Translations under genes and position numbers: made by a program | Notes under the pieces: generated by a model | The model's input: only the letters and a program-made list of their open reading frames with translations | The model's database searches: none | What the model was told of the DNA's origin: nothing | Assembly: GCA_026987055.1 (NCBI GenBank) | Contig: JALSNL010000409.1 | Coordinates: 1 to 7,780 of the forward strand | Length of the DNA: 7,780 nucleotides | From: Melioribacteraceae bacterium | Lineage (GTDB): Bacteria; Bacteroidota; Ignavibacteria; Ignavibacteriales; Melioribacteraceae | Direction of reading: 5' to 3' | In this document: in pieces, positions 6,060-7,780 of the stretch | Position numbering within the stretch: the first letter of the stretch is position 1 | Layout: every line of letters begins with the position of its first letter

Positions 6060-6100
6060 ATTTTAATTAAAACTTTACACAAAATTATTAAAGGTTTTTT

Positions 6101-7780
6101 ATGCCAAAAGGGAAAAATATACCTAATGATATAGGTATGTATAATCCGGAATTTGAACACGATAGCTGCGGTGTTGGTTTTGTTGCAAATATTGAAGGAA
6201 TTAAGTCTCATCAAATAGTACAAAACGGAATTGAAGTTTTAGAAAATCTTAAACATAGAGGTGCTGTAGGAGCCGATCCCAAAACCGGAGACGGTGCGGG
6301 AATTATGACACAGATACCGGATAAATTTTTGCGAAAAGTTTGTAAGAAAATTCAAATCAATTTGCCTCCGAAAGGAAATTACGGTGTTGGATTGGTGTTT
6401 TTGCCTGTAGTTGCAGAAGATAGACATTTTATAGAGAATTTAATTGAAGAAATTATAAATGAAGAAGGACAAATATTCTTAGGATTCAGAGATGTTCCAT
6501 ATAACGATTCGAATATTGGTTATGTTGCAAAATCCGTAATGCCGGTTTTTAAACATTTAATAATCGGTAAAAGCGAACAAACAAAAAAAACATCTTTCGA
6601 ACAAAAACTTTTAATTATAAGAAAAAAAATAGGAATAAAAATAAGTAAACTGGAAATCAGTCAAAAAAATTACTTTTATATTTGTAGCCTTTCATCAAAA
6701 ACCTTAATTTATAAAGGACAGCTAATGCCGGAACAACTTAGAGAATTTTTTCCGGATTTAACAGACAAGGATTACAAATCGGCAATTGCATTAGTTCATT
6801 CAAGATATTCAACAAATACTTTTCCTACTTGGGCTTTGGCACATCCGTACAGACTTATAGCACACAACGGAGAAATAAATACATTAAAAGGAAATGTAAA
6901 TTGGTTCAATGTTAGAGAAAAAAATTTTGAAAGCAAAGTATTTGGAAAAAATATAAAAAAAATAATTCCCGTAATTGCACCAAGCAAAAGCGATTCGGCT
7001 GCATTCGATAATGTTTTGGAATTACTAATTTCGGCAGGCAGATCATTACCGCATGCTTTAATGATGATGATACCCGAAGCTTTTGTAAATGATAAAAACA
7101 TTCCAACTTACAAAAAAGATTTTTATCAATATCATTCCTGTTTAATGGAACCATGGGACGGACCTTCTGCAATTTGTTTCTCGGACGGAAGATATATCGG
7201 TTCTATTGTAGATAGAAACGGTTTGCGTCCCTTACGTTATTGGGTTACGGAAGATTCTAAAATAATAATGGCTTCGGAAGTTGGTCCGCTTAAAGTTGAA
7301 CCTGAAAAAATTATAGAAAAAGGTCGCCTTCAACCGGGCAAGTTGTTTTTGGTTGATACAAAACAAAAAAGAATTATTTCCGATGAAGAAATAAAACGCG
7401 AAATATGTCATCAAAATGATTATTCCAAATGGGTGAAAAAAAATATTATTGATATAAATAAAATTTCATTAAAACAAATTTCAAAAAAAAATGAAGTAAG
7501 CAAAGAAGAACCTTTATATATCAGACAAAAAATATTCGGTTATACTTTGGAAGATATAAAATTTGTTATTAAACCTATTTTGGAAAAAGGTATAGAAGCA
7601 ACCGGCTCAATGGGCGATGATACACCGTTGGCTGTTTTAAGCAAAAAACCGAAACTATTATTTAATTATTTCAAACAATTATTTGCGCAAGTAACCAATC
7701 CGCCTATTGATCCGATTAGAGAAGAAATTGTAATGAGTTCACAAGTTTTATTGGGTAAAGAATTAAATCTTCTTGAAGAA
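6101..7780 (+). CDS. gltB: Glutamate synthase large (alpha) subunit, N-terminal 560 residues (3' truncated by the window)
   Basis: The large subunit takes glutamine, releases ammonia at its N-terminal amidotransferase domain and channels it to 2-oxoglutarate to make glutamate. The frame is open with no stop from 6101 to the window end; full-length proteins have about 1500 residues, so roughly a third is seen. Cys23 in HDSCGVGF is the catalytic nucleophile, and residues 1-22 are the short propeptide that must be removed to expose it. Other class II amidotransferase features are KHRGA (51-55), KTGDGAGI (61-68), HSRYSTNTFPTW (233-244), AHNGEINTLKGN (254-265), KSDS (296-299), PWDGPS (351-356) and DRNGLRPLRYW (371-381). 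From about residue 470 the central domain begins, with GDDTPLAVLS (505-514) and QVTNPPIDPIREE (530-542). No damage is visible. AAAGG (6090-6094) sits six T bases before the ATG. It lies 261 nt after the porin gene. Confidence 0.97.
   Translation, partial: MPKGKNIPNDIGMYNPEFEHDSCGVGFVANIEGIKSHQIVQNGIEVLENLKHRGAVGADPKTGDGAGIMTQIPDKFLRKVCKKIQINLPPKGNYGVGLVFLPVVAEDRHFIENLIEEIINEEGQIFLGFRDVPYNDSNIGYVAKSVMPVFKHLIIGKSEQTKKTSFEQKLLIIRKKIGIKISKLEISQKNYFYICSLSSKTLIYKGQLMPEQLREFFPDLTDKDYKSAIALVHSRYSTNTFPTWALAHPYRLIAHNGEINTLKGNVNWFNVREKNFESKVFGKNIKKIIPVIAPSKSDSAAFDNVLELLISAGRSLPHALMMMIPEAFVNDKNIPTYKKDFYQYHSCLMEPWDGPSAICFSDGRYIGSIVDRNGLRPLRYWVTEDSKIIMASEVGPLKVEPEKIIEKGRLQPGKLFLVDTKQKRIISDEEIKREICHQNDYSKWVKKNIIDINKISLKQISKKNEVSKEEPLYIRQKIFGYTLEDIKFVIKPILEKGIEATGSMGDDTPLAVLSKKPKLLFNYFKQLFAQVTNPPIDPIREEIVMSSQVLLGKELNLLEE

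Noticed and set aside
6796..7172. Open frames on the - strand inside gltB
   Set aside because: They are shadows of the glutamate synthase reading frame, which is continuous with catalytic motifs across this span.

Overview
The window is AT-rich and all convincing genes lie on the + strand. It looks like chromosomal DNA from a low-GC, Gram-negative bacterium of the Bacteroidota/Ignavibacteriota/Chlorobi group. The Gram-negative call rests on an outer-membrane barrel gene and Sec signal peptides. The phylum guess rests on a TAnnTTTG-type -10 element upstream of the PII gene and on a dispersed palindromic repeat of the GTCATTCTGA...GAATCTC...GAGAT type, which I associate with such genomes. It is an inference, not a proof. 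I see no phage, insertion sequence, CRISPR, tRNA or rRNA.

Left part (1-3113): the window opens inside the 3' end of an unrecognised membrane protein gene. A secreted calcineurin-like metallophosphoesterase follows (238-1368). Next is a compact same-strand group: a DUF937 protein, the membrane zinc protease HtpX 8 nt downstream, and a small dodecin-fold protein 41 nt further on. This group may form one transcription unit with an envelope-maintenance or stress flavour. A 13-bp inverted repeat sits in the 82-nt gap ahead of it.

Middle non-coding stretch (3114-3535, about 420 nt): it holds a palindromic dispersed repeat (3159-3241), a near-perfect intrinsic terminator (3271-3303), and a promoter with an overlapping inverted repeat (3434-3466) driving the nitrogen genes. 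I see nothing recognisable in 3304-3433.

Right part (3536-7780): a nitrogen-assimilation block. A PII signal protein and an Amt ammonium channel are 20 nt apart, and a small outer-membrane barrel of apparent TorF/Gcw_chp type follows 25 nt later. After a 261-nt gap comes the N-terminal 560 codons of glutamate synthase large subunit, which runs off the window. This gap contains two abutting stem-loops. The logic is coherent: possible outer-membrane entry (barrel), inner-membrane ammonium transport (Amt), gating by 2-oxoglutarate/ATP/ADP sensing (PII), and assimilation into glutamate (GltB).

The most notable points are a PII protein whose T-loop has His where the uridylylated Tyr51 normally is, a dodecin-fold protein without the two classical flavin-contact residues, the porin coupled to PII-Amt, and the structured gltB leader. 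I did not find a clearly new multi-gene system.
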